From PVC group bacterium (GTDB lineage: Bacteria > Verrucomicrobiota > Verrucomicrobiia > Chthoniobacterales > SZAS-18), in the NCBI GenBank assembly GCA_903642295.1, contig CAHJWO010000002.1:1-51615 (forward strand): 51,615 nucleotides of DNA, written 5' to 3'. This document shows, one piece after another, positions 1 through 9,500 of the stretch (positions within the stretch are counted from its first letter, which is position 1; every line of letters begins with the position of its first letter). The position numbers and the translations under genes were made by a program. The notes beneath the pieces were generated by a model. It made no database searches, had not been told where the DNA came from, and saw only the letters and a list, made by a program, of their open reading frames with translations.

Positions 1-72
1 GCCAGGGTAGCTCAGCGGTAGAGCAGGGGACTCATAAGCCCTTGGTCGGGAGTTCGATTCTCCCCTCTGGCA
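1..72 (+). tRNA. tRNA-Met (anticodon CAT)
   Basis: The full cloverleaf is visible. A 7-bp acceptor stem pairs GCCAGGG with CTCTGGC. The D arm is GCTC/GAGC, and the anticodon loop CTCATAA puts CAT at the anticodon. The T arm is GGGAG-TTCGATT-CTCCC, and the discriminator base is A. CCA is not encoded. The anticodon stem has one A/G mismatch next to the loop. CAT could also belong to a lysidine-modified tRNA-Ile, which cannot be separated here with certainty. The integrase gene begins 77 bases downstream in the same direction, so the 3' half of this tRNA is the likely attachment site of the element. Confidence 0.93.
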
Positions 73-123
73 AACCTCTCTTCCCTAGGGGAATAGATTT
101 CTACGACGTCAATTTTACTCGGC

Positions 124-152
124 GTTATTGTGAGGTTATTGTGAGGTTATGG
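124..152. repeat. Tandem 11-bp repeat before the integrase gene
   Basis: GTTATTGTGAG occurs at 124-134 and again at 135-145, and a third partial copy (GTTATGG) runs into the integrase start codon. Short direct repeats between an attachment site and an integrase gene are typical of arm-type integrase or excisionase binding sites. That role is inferred. Confidence 0.5.
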
Positions 153-1396
153 CCTCGCTCCGCAAAGACCCTCGGGGGTTCTCAAAGTATTGGTACGCCT
201 GCATCACGGTCCCGGGAAAAGGGCAGACGCAACGCTGCACCAAGGTCCTTGCAACTGAGCGGAATCGAGGGGAGGCCCTGACTGTCGCGGAGCGATGGGA
301 ACGCGAAGCCAAGCACCTTGGTCCGGCCATCCATCTGGAGAATCGTGCCGCCGTATTCGAAGCCATCGTTAGTTTTACGCAGAAAACGATCGCCGGTGAG
401 GCCACCGAGGCCGATGGGCGCGACGTGGTGGACCGCCTCCTCGAATCGACGGGGCAGAGTGCGGTCAAGAATGAATCCGCACGAGTTTTCTCTGAGCGTT
501 GGCTGAGAGCGCAGATCGTAGGGCTAGCGGAGACTTCTATCCTTTCCTACAATCTCGCCGTCCGCCTCTTTCTGGAACATTTAGGACCGATGGCGGACAA
601 GCCACTGCGGGCAGTACGCCCGGAGCAGATCGAGACGTTTAAAACGGCGCGGATTGGGACGGGTTTGGCTGCCAAAACGGTTGATCGCGATCTCAAGGTG
701 ATCCGGGCAATCTTTCGCTCTGCAATCAAACAGGGGCATCTGAACTTCGATCCTTCTCAGACGGTGTCCCTCGTCTCGAAAAAGAAAAAGGCAGAAACCC
801 AGACGATCTCGCGCGAAGTCTTCCGACCGAAGGAACTCGACGCAATATTAAATACTGCAACTGGCGACTGGCGGACTGCGACCTTCATCGGACGGTACAC
901 AGGAGCAAGGTTGAGCGACTGTGTAAGCATGTGTTGGAAAAATTTCGACTTTTCCGCCGAAGTTGTCGATTACGTCGACGGAAAAACGGGGAAAAGGCAT
1001 ATTGTGCCCATCCACCGTCGTCTACGCGATCATCTCTCCACCCTCCCAAACAAAGAGAATAGAGACCAATGTCTATGCCCAGCACTGAAAGGGAAAGGAA
1101 CCGGAGGAAAGACGGGGCTATCCAAACAATTTCTAGCGATCATGGCTGAAGCGGGCGTGGAGGACAGGCGAGTCGAAAGCAAAGTCATGCAGAAAGTTGA
1201 CGGGAAAAAAGCTCGCACCCTAGCCCGCCGGTCGTTTCATGCAATTCGACACAGTTTTGTCAGCGAACTTGCCAACGCGGATGTGGCGCAAGACGTGCGC
1301 CGCGATTTGACCGGCCACAGCGATGATCGGATGGACGATCATTACACCCATCGAGAGACCCGCGTGAAGAAGAAGGCGATCAACAAATTGAGCTAA
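149..1396 (+). CDS. Tyrosine recombinase (integrase) of an integrative element
   Basis: This 415-residue site-specific recombinase would integrate and excise the element at the adjacent tRNA-Met. The N-terminal half (about 1-215) holds the arm-binding and SAM-like core-binding regions. The catalytic half shows the family residues: Arg254 in TGARLSD, His364 and Arg367 in HAIRH, His390 in LTGH, and the nucleophile Tyr399 in DDHYTH. Length and domain order are normal for element integrases, and nothing indicates truncation. The ATG at 149 follows a GAGG element. The gene reads away from the tRNA. No excisionase was recognised beside it. Confidence 0.93.
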   Translation: MASLRKDPRGFSKYWYACITVPGKGQTQRCTKVLATERNRGEALTVAERWEREAKHLGPAIHLENRAAVFEAIVSFTQKTIAGEATEADGRDVVDRLLESTGQSAVKNESARVFSERWLRAQIVGLAETSILSYNLAVRLFLEHLGPMADKPLRAVRPEQIETFKTARIGTGLAAKTVDRDLKVIRAIFRSAIKQGHLNFDPSQTVSLVSKKKKAETQTISREVFRPKELDAILNTATGDWRTATFIGRYTGARLSDCVSMCWKNFDFSAEVVDYVDGKTGKRHIVPIHRRLRDHLSTLPNKENRDQCLCPALKGKGTGGKTGLSKQFLAIMAEAGVEDRRVESKVMQKVDGKKARTLARRSFHAIRHSFVSELANADVAQDVRRDLTGHSDDRMDDHYTHRETRVKKKAINKLS

Positions 1397-1468
1397 TTAA
1401 TCGAAGTTCAAGCAGATGTCGCCGACGCGCTCTGTTGTACGGTTGCGAGGTGCCGAACGATTGTATCT

Positions 1469-2386
1469 ATGACGAAGCCGCTAGAGCGATACGAATGGGA
1501 CTTTTCGAAGTGCTTGGATGAAGACCGGAGTGCTTGTATGCACTACGAATATGCACGCGAGTTTCTGAACGCGCGACCAGTTCTGAAGGAAAGATTAAAA
1601 GGTATAGGCCGGAAGCAATTTGTAATCCGTTTATTATCGACGCAGTCCACCAAGTGCGAGCAACTATCAGATGGCTTTCCGATCCTTTCAGACCACTTCC
1701 CAATTACGCCGTGGCTCAAACTGCCGCGTGATGAGCGAACTCGATTGTTAAAGTTACGGGAAACTCTGCTCGCGCGCCAGCCGGATTCGGAGCTGTTAGC
1801 TCCCGAGACATGGGAACTCCGAAATCTTGAGAACTTTGCTGAAATGCGGCAAAGGCAATTCGAAGCATGGCGGGCAGAAGCTGTTCGATGGATGGAAACG
1901 GACGGATACGTAGCCGGAATCGAAGTGTCTCCCGCAGATATATTGGCGTCGCTCCCGGTCGCCGCGCTTACCCCAATCCACTTTTATAAGTATTTTGGGC
2001 CGGTTAATTACGCATTAATTAAGCTCGACTGGCGAAAAGGAAAGAACGCGTTGATCCATGCATTCGAGAAACTTCTGGAGAGGAGGCCTTCAGATTTTCC
2101 TGGGCCAGCCGAGCCTGCAAAACAAAAGGCAAAAAGCTTCAAAAGTACGCCCCGAGTTAGCGGTGGACGCGGTGGACCTGCCGATAAGTTGCGGCAACTG
2201 GCTGCCATGCGCCTGCTGCGGCACTACGAGAAGACAGACGATCTCGTCGATTTTTTGGACGATCAGAAGGCATATCGGCTCTACAAGAACGCAGTAACTA
2301 TCGAGAGGGCGGATCAAAGAGCTCGGGCAGTGCTCGGTAACATGGAAGTAGATGGCCGCTTCTGGGCTTTTTCAGAGCATGCGTAA
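1469..2386 (+). CDS. Hypothetical protein, 305 aa
   Basis: I do not recognise a family. The protein is soluble, with no signal peptide or membrane segment. It opens with an aromatic, acidic stretch (YEWDFSKCLDEDRSACMHYEYARE) and has a basic, Ser/Gly-rich hinge around residues 220-240 followed by a helical C-terminus. Proteins with a similar W-D...C...YEYARE opening occur on mobile elements, in my recollection, but I cannot assign a function. It starts at ATG 1469, 72 bases after the integrase stop, in the same direction, and is probably element cargo. Confidence 0.7.
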   Translation: MTKPLERYEWDFSKCLDEDRSACMHYEYAREFLNARPVLKERLKGIGRKQFVIRLLSTQSTKCEQLSDGFPILSDHFPITPWLKLPRDERTRLLKLRETLLARQPDSELLAPETWELRNLENFAEMRQRQFEAWRAEAVRWMETDGYVAGIEVSPADILASLPVAALTPIHFYKYFGPVNYALIKLDWRKGKNALIHAFEKLLERRPSDFPGPAEPAKQKAKSFKSTPRVSGGRGGPADKLRQLAAMRLLRHYEKTDDLVDFLDDQKAYRLYKNAVTIERADQRARAVLGNMEVDGRFWAFSEHA

Positions 2387-2816
2387 GTCTCTCGACGAGA
2401 GATATATTCGATAGAGAGACTGACATGGATAGCTGAACCACCTAGCAGGGTGGTCCGTGAAGGCAGAGCGGCCACAGTACCGTATATGCCAAACACGCAC
2501 GTCCATTTTTCGCTTTCCAAGCTCCCGGCGGAAACCCCGGTTTGGCTTCGCCTTCCGGCACCTCGGGAGCGATGCCGGTACACCGGGCTCTGTCGTACCA
2601 GCCTCCTTGAGCTTTGCGCGCCCTGCGAACGTAACTCGTTCAAGCCGCCGGTCGTAAGCAAGGTGCTCCGCAAACGTGGCGCAATTCGGGGCATCCGGCT
2701 GATCTGTTATCACAGCCTGATGACTTATCTGAGTGCGTTAACCGATTAATACAGCGTAAGCCGTACTTTAAGGGCTCAACAGGCAAACCAGTTTCCTACA
2801 GCAACCAGTTAACAAC
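2387..2816. other. Intergenic, no gene supported
   Basis: This 430-base stretch has no convincing coding region; the short open frames on both strands are low-quality overlaps. A 6-bp hairpin (ACCACC-TAGCAG-GGTGGT, 2437-2454) lies about 50 bases after the preceding stop, without a T-run. It is at most a weak terminator. Confidence 0.4.
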
Positions 2817-3581
2817 ATGCCAACCAAACAAGAGAGAATCCAAAAACTCAAAAATCAGGCGGCTGAGGCTCGCCAAATCGCGGAAGCCAAGGAAGAACAA
2901 GCACGCGAACTCGAAATCGAGCATCGCAAAGTTCAGGCGGACCGTAATCGGAAAGACGACACAAGAGCAAAGATCAACCTGGGAGTAGCGTTGTTGCTGC
3001 TCCGCAATCGTGTTCCCGTTCCCAGTCTAAGCACAATGCTGTCGGTCTTGACACCGCGTGACCAAGAGTTTCTTGCTCAGTGGTGCAAGTCGCAAGAGAT
3101 CGACTTCAATCAATCAGGCGGTGGCGCAGGTCCGGCTGAGGAGCTACCGAAACCGAAATCCAAGGTCGAATCTGCTGACACCAAGGTGGGAGATGCTTTA
3201 AAGAATATCCTCGAAGGGCTTGATGAAGGCGCACTCGGTTTGCTTGCTCCAGACATCCTGAATCATGCTTCGACGGATCAGCGAGCGGTAATTGAACCGT
3301 GGCTCGCAGCGCGAAACGGTGTTCAGCCTGCCGCGAGTGATTCGCAAAGCAATGCCCCGTCCGATCATCCCGAGAGCGGCTCCCCCCATGACTCCAGCGA
3401 GCAAACCGAGGGCAGTTCCCCCCATCACTCCCGCAATCAGCCCGCGAGTGATTCGTTACTCCAAGACTCGGACAAGAAGCCCATTGGCGAGAACGCCGAG
3501 GTCGACCTGAACGGGGACCTCAACGAGGAGGAGAAATTGGATTCTGGCGCGCCCATCGCTGGCGGGGACAAAAACCCTTGA
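2817..3581 (+). CDS. Hypothetical coiled-coil protein, possible mobilisation accessory factor
   Basis: This is a 254-residue protein. Residues 1-50 form a charged coiled coil (repeating E/A/K/R). A short helical block follows (RAKINLGVALLLL near residues 50-65, then a TPRDQEFLAQW segment). The long C-terminus is Ser/Asp/Glu/Pro-rich and looks disordered. The coiled coil plus R-x-K-I-x-LG motif resembles small accessory proteins that accompany MobA/MobL relaxases (TraD/MobC-like). The resemblance is weak, and the relaxase is 9 kb away. Its 3' end overlaps the convergent membrane-protein gene by 126 bases. Confidence 0.6.
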   Translation: MPTKQERIQKLKNQAAEARQIAEAKEEQARELEIEHRKVQADRNRKDDTRAKINLGVALLLLRNRVPVPSLSTMLSVLTPRDQEFLAQWCKSQEIDFNQSGGGAGPAEELPKPKSKVESADTKVGDALKNILEGLDEGALGLLAPDILNHASTDQRAVIEPWLAARNGVQPAASDSQSNAPSDHPESGSPHDSSEQTEGSSPHHSRNQPASDSLLQDSDKKPIGENAEVDLNGDLNEEEKLDSGAPIAGGDKNP

Positions 3582-4646
3582 TACACCCCCAGAACTTCTG
3601 ACGGGCAGGATCAGACGCTGCGAGCCATTATCGACATCCGTGATTGAAAACGCATACCCATCTAGGATGGGTGTATTTAGGATCGAAAGTTCAGCAGAAT
3701 ATTTGCTTGTAGATGAGCCGGGAGCTTCTGTTTCGACGAGCAGCGTCTTCAACATTGCCCCGGCACGAGCGTGATGGGTTGAAAGTAGCGTCGCGGTTAA
3801 CGATCCTAATACACTATCGTTAGGGCGATTGCCGTCTTGCGTCGAAATGATCTTCAAACGCTCTGGCCGGCTTGCGGGCCAAGTAAACGCATTAGAAACT
3901 TTTCCGGTCGTTATTCCCGCACCGAAAGTTGTGATCACAATTCCCCCGATAATCAGAAGACTTTTTACCGGCAAAGCCATAAAAAGCTGGCACAATTGCC
4001 GAACGCTGAGCTTGTCACTCAGTTTTTCGATGCCTTCAATTAACTGTGGAAATGTCTGAACGATTGACGGCTTCCTGTCGATAATTATCAGCTCGAAGGC
4101 TCGCACCGCGAGTAGTGAGATGAATGGCGACATATCATCGAAAAATTTTGGGCCGATTAGACTTTTATAGATTTTAACGGCAGTGTCAGTGTCTAATGAT
4201 AACTCGTTTCGCAGGTGATTATAGACCACTTTGATAAAGGCGAACTCTTCGATCATTGCATATTCTCCACGGCTCAATGAACGAAGAACTTCATTCACTC
4301 GCCGGGGGATCGTATTGCGATTCTGCTCGCGAGCGTCCAGTATTACTTTAACAACTGGGCTGCTGATCTGGAACATTTCGCATCCAAGGAGCAGACAGAA
4401 AACGAGGCAATCATTATCGCACCATGTTGTTTCAGAAGAAATGCGGCGCTTTTCCAACTCGGTTACTTGCTCACGGAAGGTCGCCGCATCTTTGCGACTG
4501 ATAGCGGATAAAAGCACTAAATCAGGAGTGCGACTGGAAGCAGGGATGTCTGGCGTTTCCCCGAAGATGAATGCCAAGAACGGGCGCAGTTCGCTGTCTT
4601 CGAGTGCTCTCCGAACGATTATCTCCCTTTCGCTCAAAGAAACCAC
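3456..4646 (-). CDS. Membrane protein downstream of pAgo, candidate effector
   Basis: The family is not recognised. The protein is mostly helical and polar, with one clear membrane segment (LLIIGGIVITTFGAGITTG) in its middle; the final 130 residues look beta-rich. It directly follows the Argonaute gene on the same strand. Catalytically dead long pAgos are known to work with adjacent effectors (nuclease, SIR2 or membrane protein), so a membrane-disrupting effector is the natural guess. The start is uncertain. The frame is open up to an ATG at 4781, but that would overlap pAgo by 148 bases. GTG at 4646, or TTG at 4637 overlapping the pAgo stop as TTGA, fits translational coupling better. Confidence 0.72.
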   Translation of the reverse strand: MVSLSEREIIVRRALEDSELRPFLAFIFGETPDIPASSRTPDLVLLSAISRKDAATFREQVTELEKRRISSETTWCDNDCLVFCLLLGCEMFQISSPVVKVILDAREQNRNTIPRRVNEVLRSLSRGEYAMIEEFAFIKVVYNHLRNELSLDTDTAVKIYKSLIGPKFFDDMSPFISLLAVRAFELIIIDRKPSIVQTFPQLIEGIEKLSDKLSVRQLCQLFMALPVKSLLIIGGIVITTFGAGITTGKVSNAFTWPASRPERLKIISTQDGNRPNDSVLGSLTATLLSTHHARAGAMLKTLLVETEAPGSSTSKYSAELSILNTPILDGYAFSITDVDNGSQRLILPVRSSGGVSRVFVPASDGRARIQFLLLVEVPVQVDLGVLANGLLVRVLE

Positions 4647-6874
4647 TTCTTGCGACGAAAGTGAGTGTTGAGGGTCACCGGATTCCAATTGCGGACTTTG
4701 GCCAAGGCTGCTGTTAGCTCGGCCATGATTTCTGAGTAAAACACGGTCACTGGGATTTCGCTTGGGAAAAAACTTCGCCATGACATGTATGAGAAATCAA
4801 GGACTTGCTGTGCGATGAAAGGCAGGTCTTTGTAGGTGGATTTTTCGTGGATACGGACTAACACCGGTGTTGGAAGAGGTTGACGCTTGTCTGGCCGATC
4901 ATTGGGTCCGCGCATCTGCAAGAGGCAACTCCATTCATCGAGAACCAAGTTCGCACAGCGTTCACAAGGGGTAATCTCCCAAACTCCCTGCTTGTGTTGC
5001 GCGTCAGCATACATCATCCAGGGGTGCTCGGTCGAGATCGTAACAAAAGCAAAGAGGATGTTGTAATCTGGGTAACGTTTGATTAGTTCTGCAACAACGT
5101 CTGCTTCCAAGTGCTTGATGGGTTTGAACACATGAAAAACGATGCGAACCGTCGAATTCTTCTTCCAAGCGTAATCAGCAGATACCGTGTTGAGCGAACT
5201 CTCGAGATTTTTAAGGAGAGTATCAAAATATTCGGCGTAGGGAACACTCTGCAATTCCTCGCTAAATAGATAGCGCCCGTCGCCCAGAAAAAATGTCGTT
5301 AGCCCCACAATCCGACTTTGCTCAGCACCCGCGTATGAGTTTGAGCGACGCAGAGAGTGTCCAATACCAATGATCACTTCGTGGTCGACACTCTGGCTGC
5401 TCGGAAGATACCATAGCTGGCCGCCAAGTTTTGCGTAGATTTGAAGAGCGGTCGGTCCGAGCGAATATCCCAACGCTTTCTTCGGGGCACGCAGTTGCAT
5501 CTCGGTGACGCACTGAACCGGGATGCCAAAAGTCATCAACCGAGCCTTTGCGCGGTAGTACGGGTTCTCAGCTTCGGGAAAAGACTTCGATTCTGTTGGA
5601 CACTCAACCAAGGCAAGATCGAAGCCGCGAGTTCCAGCATTGTTGAGTGCCAGATCGATGGCCTTCTCGTAGTCCTCGGCAAAGTGCGCCGCAATCGGCT
5701 CTAACACAGTGTCGACTTTGTGCAGTCGAAACAGACTTTGGAGTCCTTTCTCGAATAAAGATTCCGGGATGCCTTTTATCAAGCTGCCAACGTACTCTGT
5801 GGCCGAGCCCCGGTTTTTCTCATGAAAGATCACCAACAGGCGCAGGTTCTTTCGGTCGAACTGCCCAACGTCGTATGGACCGTGTTTTGACAAGCCTTTC
5901 AGCGGGGAAAACTCGGAAGCACCGGGGGTGGGGCTGAAAACCAAGCGAGTTGGCTCCAGCGGCATCCCGACAACAGGCAACTCGGAATCTTTAGTGACGA
6001 CGAAACTGAAGCCATCGTCATTCGCATAAGTTTGTTTGGCAAACCAAGTCGCCAGCTTGCGGACTTCTCCGAACGTGTAGCTGGGGTGCGCCTGCTTTCG
6101 CTGTGATTCACGAACATTGCGGAAGATGAAATCCGCTTTCGGTGGTCCCAGCTTGAATGCCAAATACTGACCGATCTGATGCCGTGACCGCTGGAGCGAC
6201 AGACTGGCGAGCGGCCAAACCTTTGTTCCTTCGTTGGTTCCAACGGACGCATTATCGCCGTCAATGCTCTCGACTGCGCCCAGAAGTGTCTCGTCCGGGG
6301 CGAGCACATTTTCGAGGCCGGGTATCGGCACTGAGCCAATGACCGTGCATCCGAGCAATTTGTATCCCTCACGGTACAATTGAGCCAACGAAACGGGGAA
6401 TCGCCAGCGATGACGGACGTGGATTAGAAGACCGAACTGCGTTTTTCCGTCGACTGTCATCGAGCGGACTTGTGTTTCGGTGATTCGCGGGAAACCAAGG
6501 TGACCTTGCAGGTTCTCCGGCAGGTGCTCACGGACCGGGTCGTGCTCCGGCTGCCGCGAGGCGAATCGCAACGGGACAAAACTTTCGGGAACTAAATCAC
6601 CTACTTCAGAGCGGAAGGTGCGGAACAGCAGGTGCCGAATCAGCGACCCGAAAAGATCGGGGTGCTGTTCCACTTTCACGGGGACACGTTCACCAATCTC
6701 TATCGCTTCGCCGTCAGTTTGCGGTGAGACGTAGATGAAATTGCCATAGCGCGCGAAGGAGGCCACATGGTTGTAGTCGGCCCGCAACTCCCGCAAACGG
6801 TCCTCGGTGTACGGCACACGCTGGATCGTGAAGCGATCCGCTGGCAGTTCGATCTTGAAGAAATTCGTGATCAT
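4634..6874 (-). CDS. Long prokaryotic Argonaute (PIWI protein), catalytically inactive
   Basis: This 746-residue protein has a MID-PIWI half from roughly residue 360 on. Recognisable landmarks are the MID segment YYRAKARLMTFGIPVQCV with its Tyr/Lys/Gln, the AKLGGQLWYL motif with the conserved Lys, and the terminal PFIAQQVLDFSYMSW...PVTVFYSE block. It should bind guide and target nucleic acid. The first PIWI catalytic Asp (usually G-x-D) is replaced in VIIGIGHSL, and the HR-D strand reads VFHVFKP, so the DEDX tetrad is missing. This fits the long-B class, which signals through an effector rather than cutting. It lies 19 bases after the methyltransferase gene and is followed by the membrane protein. 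ATG 6874 has an AGAGG just upstream. Confidence 0.88.
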   Translation of the reverse strand: MITNFFKIELPADRFTIQRVPYTEDRLRELRADYNHVASFARYGNFIYVSPQTDGEAIEIGERVPVKVEQHPDLFGSLIRHLLFRTFRSEVGDLVPESFVPLRFASRQPEHDPVREHLPENLQGHLGFPRITETQVRSMTVDGKTQFGLLIHVRHRWRFPVSLAQLYREGYKLLGCTVIGSVPIPGLENVLAPDETLLGAVESIDGDNASVGTNEGTKVWPLASLSLQRSRHQIGQYLAFKLGPPKADFIFRNVRESQRKQAHPSYTFGEVRKLATWFAKQTYANDDGFSFVVTKDSELPVVGMPLEPTRLVFSPTPGASEFSPLKGLSKHGPYDVGQFDRKNLRLLVIFHEKNRGSATEYVGSLIKGIPESLFEKGLQSLFRLHKVDTVLEPIAAHFAEDYEKAIDLALNNAGTRGFDLALVECPTESKSFPEAENPYYRAKARLMTFGIPVQCVTEMQLRAPKKALGYSLGPTALQIYAKLGGQLWYLPSSQSVDHEVIIGIGHSLRRSNSYAGAEQSRIVGLTTFFLGDGRYLFSEELQSVPYAEYFDTLLKNLESSLNTVSADYAWKKNSTVRIVFHVFKPIKHLEADVVAELIKRYPDYNILFAFVTISTEHPWMMYADAQHKQGVWEITPCERCANLVLDEWSCLLQMRGPNDRPDKRQPLPTPVLVRIHEKSTYKDLPFIAQQVLDFSYMSWRSFFPSEIPVTVFYSEIMAELTAALAKVRNWNPVTLNTHFRRKKWFL

Positions 6875-6893
6875 TTCCTCTTCCCAACGAAGT

Positions 6894-9110
6894 TTATCCG
6901 ACGTTTACCGGCATCAAAGTCATGGTGTCGTTGCCGAAGATGTCGATGACTTTCACCGCCACCGTGTACCGACCAGGCTTTGGGTAGCGATGCGAGACGC
7001 TTTTTAGCTCCAGCTTCCGATCCTGCCGGGTGCGGAAGCTCTGCCATTCGTTCTCGAAGATGTATGCGCCCGTCCAGCGTTCCTCGAACTCCAAGAACTC
7101 CTCGCCAGCCACCGCCACTCCGGGGAGGCCGCCTTCCACACCTAAATTCTTCGCCACTTTAATGATTTCCTTGCGGCTCTCATAGTCAAAATCGATGGCC
7201 CAGTAATCCACCCAATCTGTCCAGTGCCGCGTCAACGGCTCGCGGGTGACAACGTTCTCCTTGTTCTTGCTGATCTTGAGAAGCTGGCCACCCTCGCAAA
7301 CTACGTCGCTCTTGCCGGGTTTCATGGCGGCAATGGCAGCTTCCACCGCGCCCTGCGTGTAATATACGGAGAAATCCGTAAGTTCTATAATCACAGCCAG
7401 CCGGTCCTGTGCATCGTAGCGTGGCTGAACCTCAATGAAACTCACATCGTGGAAGGCAACTTGGCCACGGTCCACCGCGCGCCGATCAAAAACCTCGGGC
7501 GGGATGTACTTGGGTGAAAGGTCGATTCCCTTGCCGCGTGCCTCTTCCAACACGGCAGGGAAAAGGCCCATCTCGAACTCAAAAGCCAGGATGTCGACGC
7601 GCGATGCCTCACGTCGACGGCATTCAAGTATGACTTCTTCGACGAATAGGCGGCCCACCGGCAGATTGATAGGTCCAACGACAACCAGCCGCCCGCCAAG
7701 TTTACCGTGGAAGAATCCGTCCTGCGCAGTGGCCGATGCTCCGGTCCCCGCGCCCAACGGTTCAGCCTTGTAGGCCCGCAGGATCAGATCGCGGAATTCC
7801 TGTTCCTTGCGCGCAAGTGCATCGGCTTTCTTCTTGCCCGAAAGCCGCCCGCCCACGTTGAGATAAGCCTGCCGCTCATAACGACCCAGATTAAGCACTT
7901 CAAAGGCGCGGAAGGGTTTGCCGGACGACTTGAGTTCGCGTTGGACTTGGATGAGCCGCTTGCGCGTGGTGTGCACACCGAATTTGCCCAAATCGCTGGC
8001 AATCCACTTACGTCCCAATTTCTCTGCAACGGCAGCGGTCGTACCGCTACCTACAAAGAAATCCGCAATGAGATCACCTTCGTCACTGCTAGCTTTGATT
8101 ATACGTTCTAGTAACGCTTCAGGCTTTTGCGTAGGAAAGTCCAAACGCTCCGAACCATTTGGATTAACCATCGCAATGTCCCAGACGCTCCCACAAATCT
8201 TCTCGGTGCTATCTTGGTAAATGATGTTACCCGATGCATCCCGCGCAGAGACTCGCCTTTTAAGAGCCGAGTCCCATACGACTACGTTCTGTTTTCTCGC
8301 TTCCTTAACGGGCACGCTTTGGTGGTGAAAAACATGGCTGCCCTCTCGCTTTGCAAACATGAAAATCGAATTGTAATCGTGCGGAAAGTGGCGAATGAAA
8401 CTGAACAGAGGTTTGTTCGCGAAATACCAAATAACTTCTGTAAGGAAGTTGTCTTTCCCAAACACTTCGTCTAGAGCGGATCGAATAAGCCCGCTGGTTT
8501 TCCAATCGCAATGCACATAAACCGTTCCATCCTGGTGCATCAAATCCCGCATCAGAATTAATCGCTCATAGATCATGGCGATGAACGAATCCGCACCCCT
8601 GCCCCAAGTGTCACGGTATGCAATCTGTTCAAGCAGGTTCGGCTCTTTGTGAAAGGTTTCGCCGCCAATCTCGATGTCCATGCTGAAATCCGCACCCACA
8701 TCAAACGGCGGATCAATGTAGATGAGCTTCAGCCCGCCGGCGTCTTCAATCTGCCGCCGCAGGGCACCGCTCTTAAGCGAAGACAAGATCAGTTTGTTGT
8801 CTCCCCATATCAGCTTGTTCGTCCAGCCCTGCATTTGCCGACCACGAACATCCAGGGCCAATTCCTCGGAGTCCTTTTGTTCACGACGTGGTTCGTCGAT
8901 ATGTTCCAGCGTTTGAAAAGGCAGGACGACGTTGCACACGTCGCGCGTCTTCCCGTTCCAGACGAGTTCCACCTCCCGCTTATCCTCAAACAGAAGGAAG
9001 CGGTATCGCTCCGGCAGCGGCTTACCCGCTTGGATCAGCGCGATAATGTCGCGCTTCTCGGCATCAGAGAGTTCGTACTTTTCGGCGTCGGAAGAAGAAG
9101 GGCGGGGCAT
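6894..9110 (-). CDS. mod: Type III restriction-modification methyltransferase (Mod), N6-adenine type
   Basis: This 738-residue protein would methylate adenine in a short asymmetric site and give sequence specificity to the Res subunit. Motif IV (DPPF, residues 133-136) precedes the AdoMet motif I (FFVGSGTT, about 351-358), the beta-class order of type III Mod proteins. The region between and after them should contain the target recognition domain; the C-terminal 300 residues look like a specificity or interaction module. Its start is 3 bases from the PIN gene stop and shows no separate ribosome site, so it is probably translationally coupled. Res lies upstream in the same cluster, which differs from the common mod-res order. 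Confidence 0.92.
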   Translation of the reverse strand: MPRPSSSDAEKYELSDAEKRDIIALIQAGKPLPERYRFLLFEDKREVELVWNGKTRDVCNVVLPFQTLEHIDEPRREQKDSEELALDVRGRQMQGWTNKLIWGDNKLILSSLKSGALRRQIEDAGGLKLIYIDPPFDVGADFSMDIEIGGETFHKEPNLLEQIAYRDTWGRGADSFIAMIYERLILMRDLMHQDGTVYVHCDWKTSGLIRSALDEVFGKDNFLTEVIWYFANKPLFSFIRHFPHDYNSIFMFAKREGSHVFHHQSVPVKEARKQNVVVWDSALKRRVSARDASGNIIYQDSTEKICGSVWDIAMVNPNGSERLDFPTQKPEALLERIIKASSDEGDLIADFFVGSGTTAAVAEKLGRKWIASDLGKFGVHTTRKRLIQVQRELKSSGKPFRAFEVLNLGRYERQAYLNVGGRLSGKKKADALARKEQEFRDLILRAYKAEPLGAGTGASATAQDGFFHGKLGGRLVVVGPINLPVGRLFVEEVILECRRREASRVDILAFEFEMGLFPAVLEEARGKGIDLSPKYIPPEVFDRRAVDRGQVAFHDVSFIEVQPRYDAQDRLAVIIELTDFSVYYTQGAVEAAIAAMKPGKSDVVCEGGQLLKISKNKENVVTREPLTRHWTDWVDYWAIDFDYESRKEIIKVAKNLGVEGGLPGVAVAGEEFLEFEERWTGAYIFENEWQSFRTRQDRKLELKSVSHRYPKPGRYTVAVKVIDIFGNDTMTLMPVNVG

Positions 9111-9113
9111 GGA

Positions 9114-9494
9114 TCAGGCGAAAATAAGACCGAAGGGAACGAAACGTTCGAAATGGTCCCGGTTGAATGTTGCCAGAGGTGCCTTCTCACGGATGGCAGT
9201 GGCCGCGATGATGCAGTCTTGGAGAGAACGCGAACGCCGACCCGTCTCATTGAAGAGGTCTGCGGCATGTTCAGCCAAGGCTCGATCCATCGGGAGGATT
9301 GCCCCACCCAGTAATAGCTCCCAACTCCCCCGCAGATCGGAGGAAAGAGGACCGCAGACGAACTCCGACCAGGCGATTGCTGAAACGGCAAAGGTATCCC
9401 CATTTGCGCGCCACGATTGAATCTGCGGCTGAGCGGGATGCCCCGGTTCCCCGGAGCAGATGAGATAGTTGGCGTCGAGGTGAATGGCAGCCAT
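9114..9494 (-). CDS. PIN-domain protein (VapC-like putative ribonuclease)
   Basis: This protein of about 126 residues has the PIN acidic set: Asp in IHLDANYLI, Glu in WSEFVCG, Asp in LQDCIIAATA and Asp in FNRDHF. PIN proteins cut RNA, often tRNA or rRNA, and VapC toxins are normally paired with a small antitoxin. No antitoxin gene lies beside it: res ends 7 bases upstream and mod starts 3 bases downstream. It may be an orphan toxin kept in check in another way, or an RNase component of the cluster. The ATG at 9494 is preferred over a TTG two codons earlier. Confidence 0.85.
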   Translation of the reverse strand: MAAIHLDANYLICSGEPGHPAQPQIQSWRANGDTFAVSAIAWSEFVCGPLSSDLRGSWELLLGGAILPMDRALAEHAADLFNETGRRSRSLQDCIIAATAIREKAPLATFNRDHFERFVPFGLIFA

Positions 9495-9500
9495 AGACAA

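Noticed and set aside
2450-2749. Overlapping short frames after the 305-residue protein
   Set aside because: Several overlapping frames on both strands of equal quality, none with a motif or ribosome site.
3640-3670. Terminator hairpin ACCCATC/GATGGGT
   Set aside because: It lies within the coding part of the minus-strand membrane protein, where it encodes ordinary residues, and lacks a suitable T-run.
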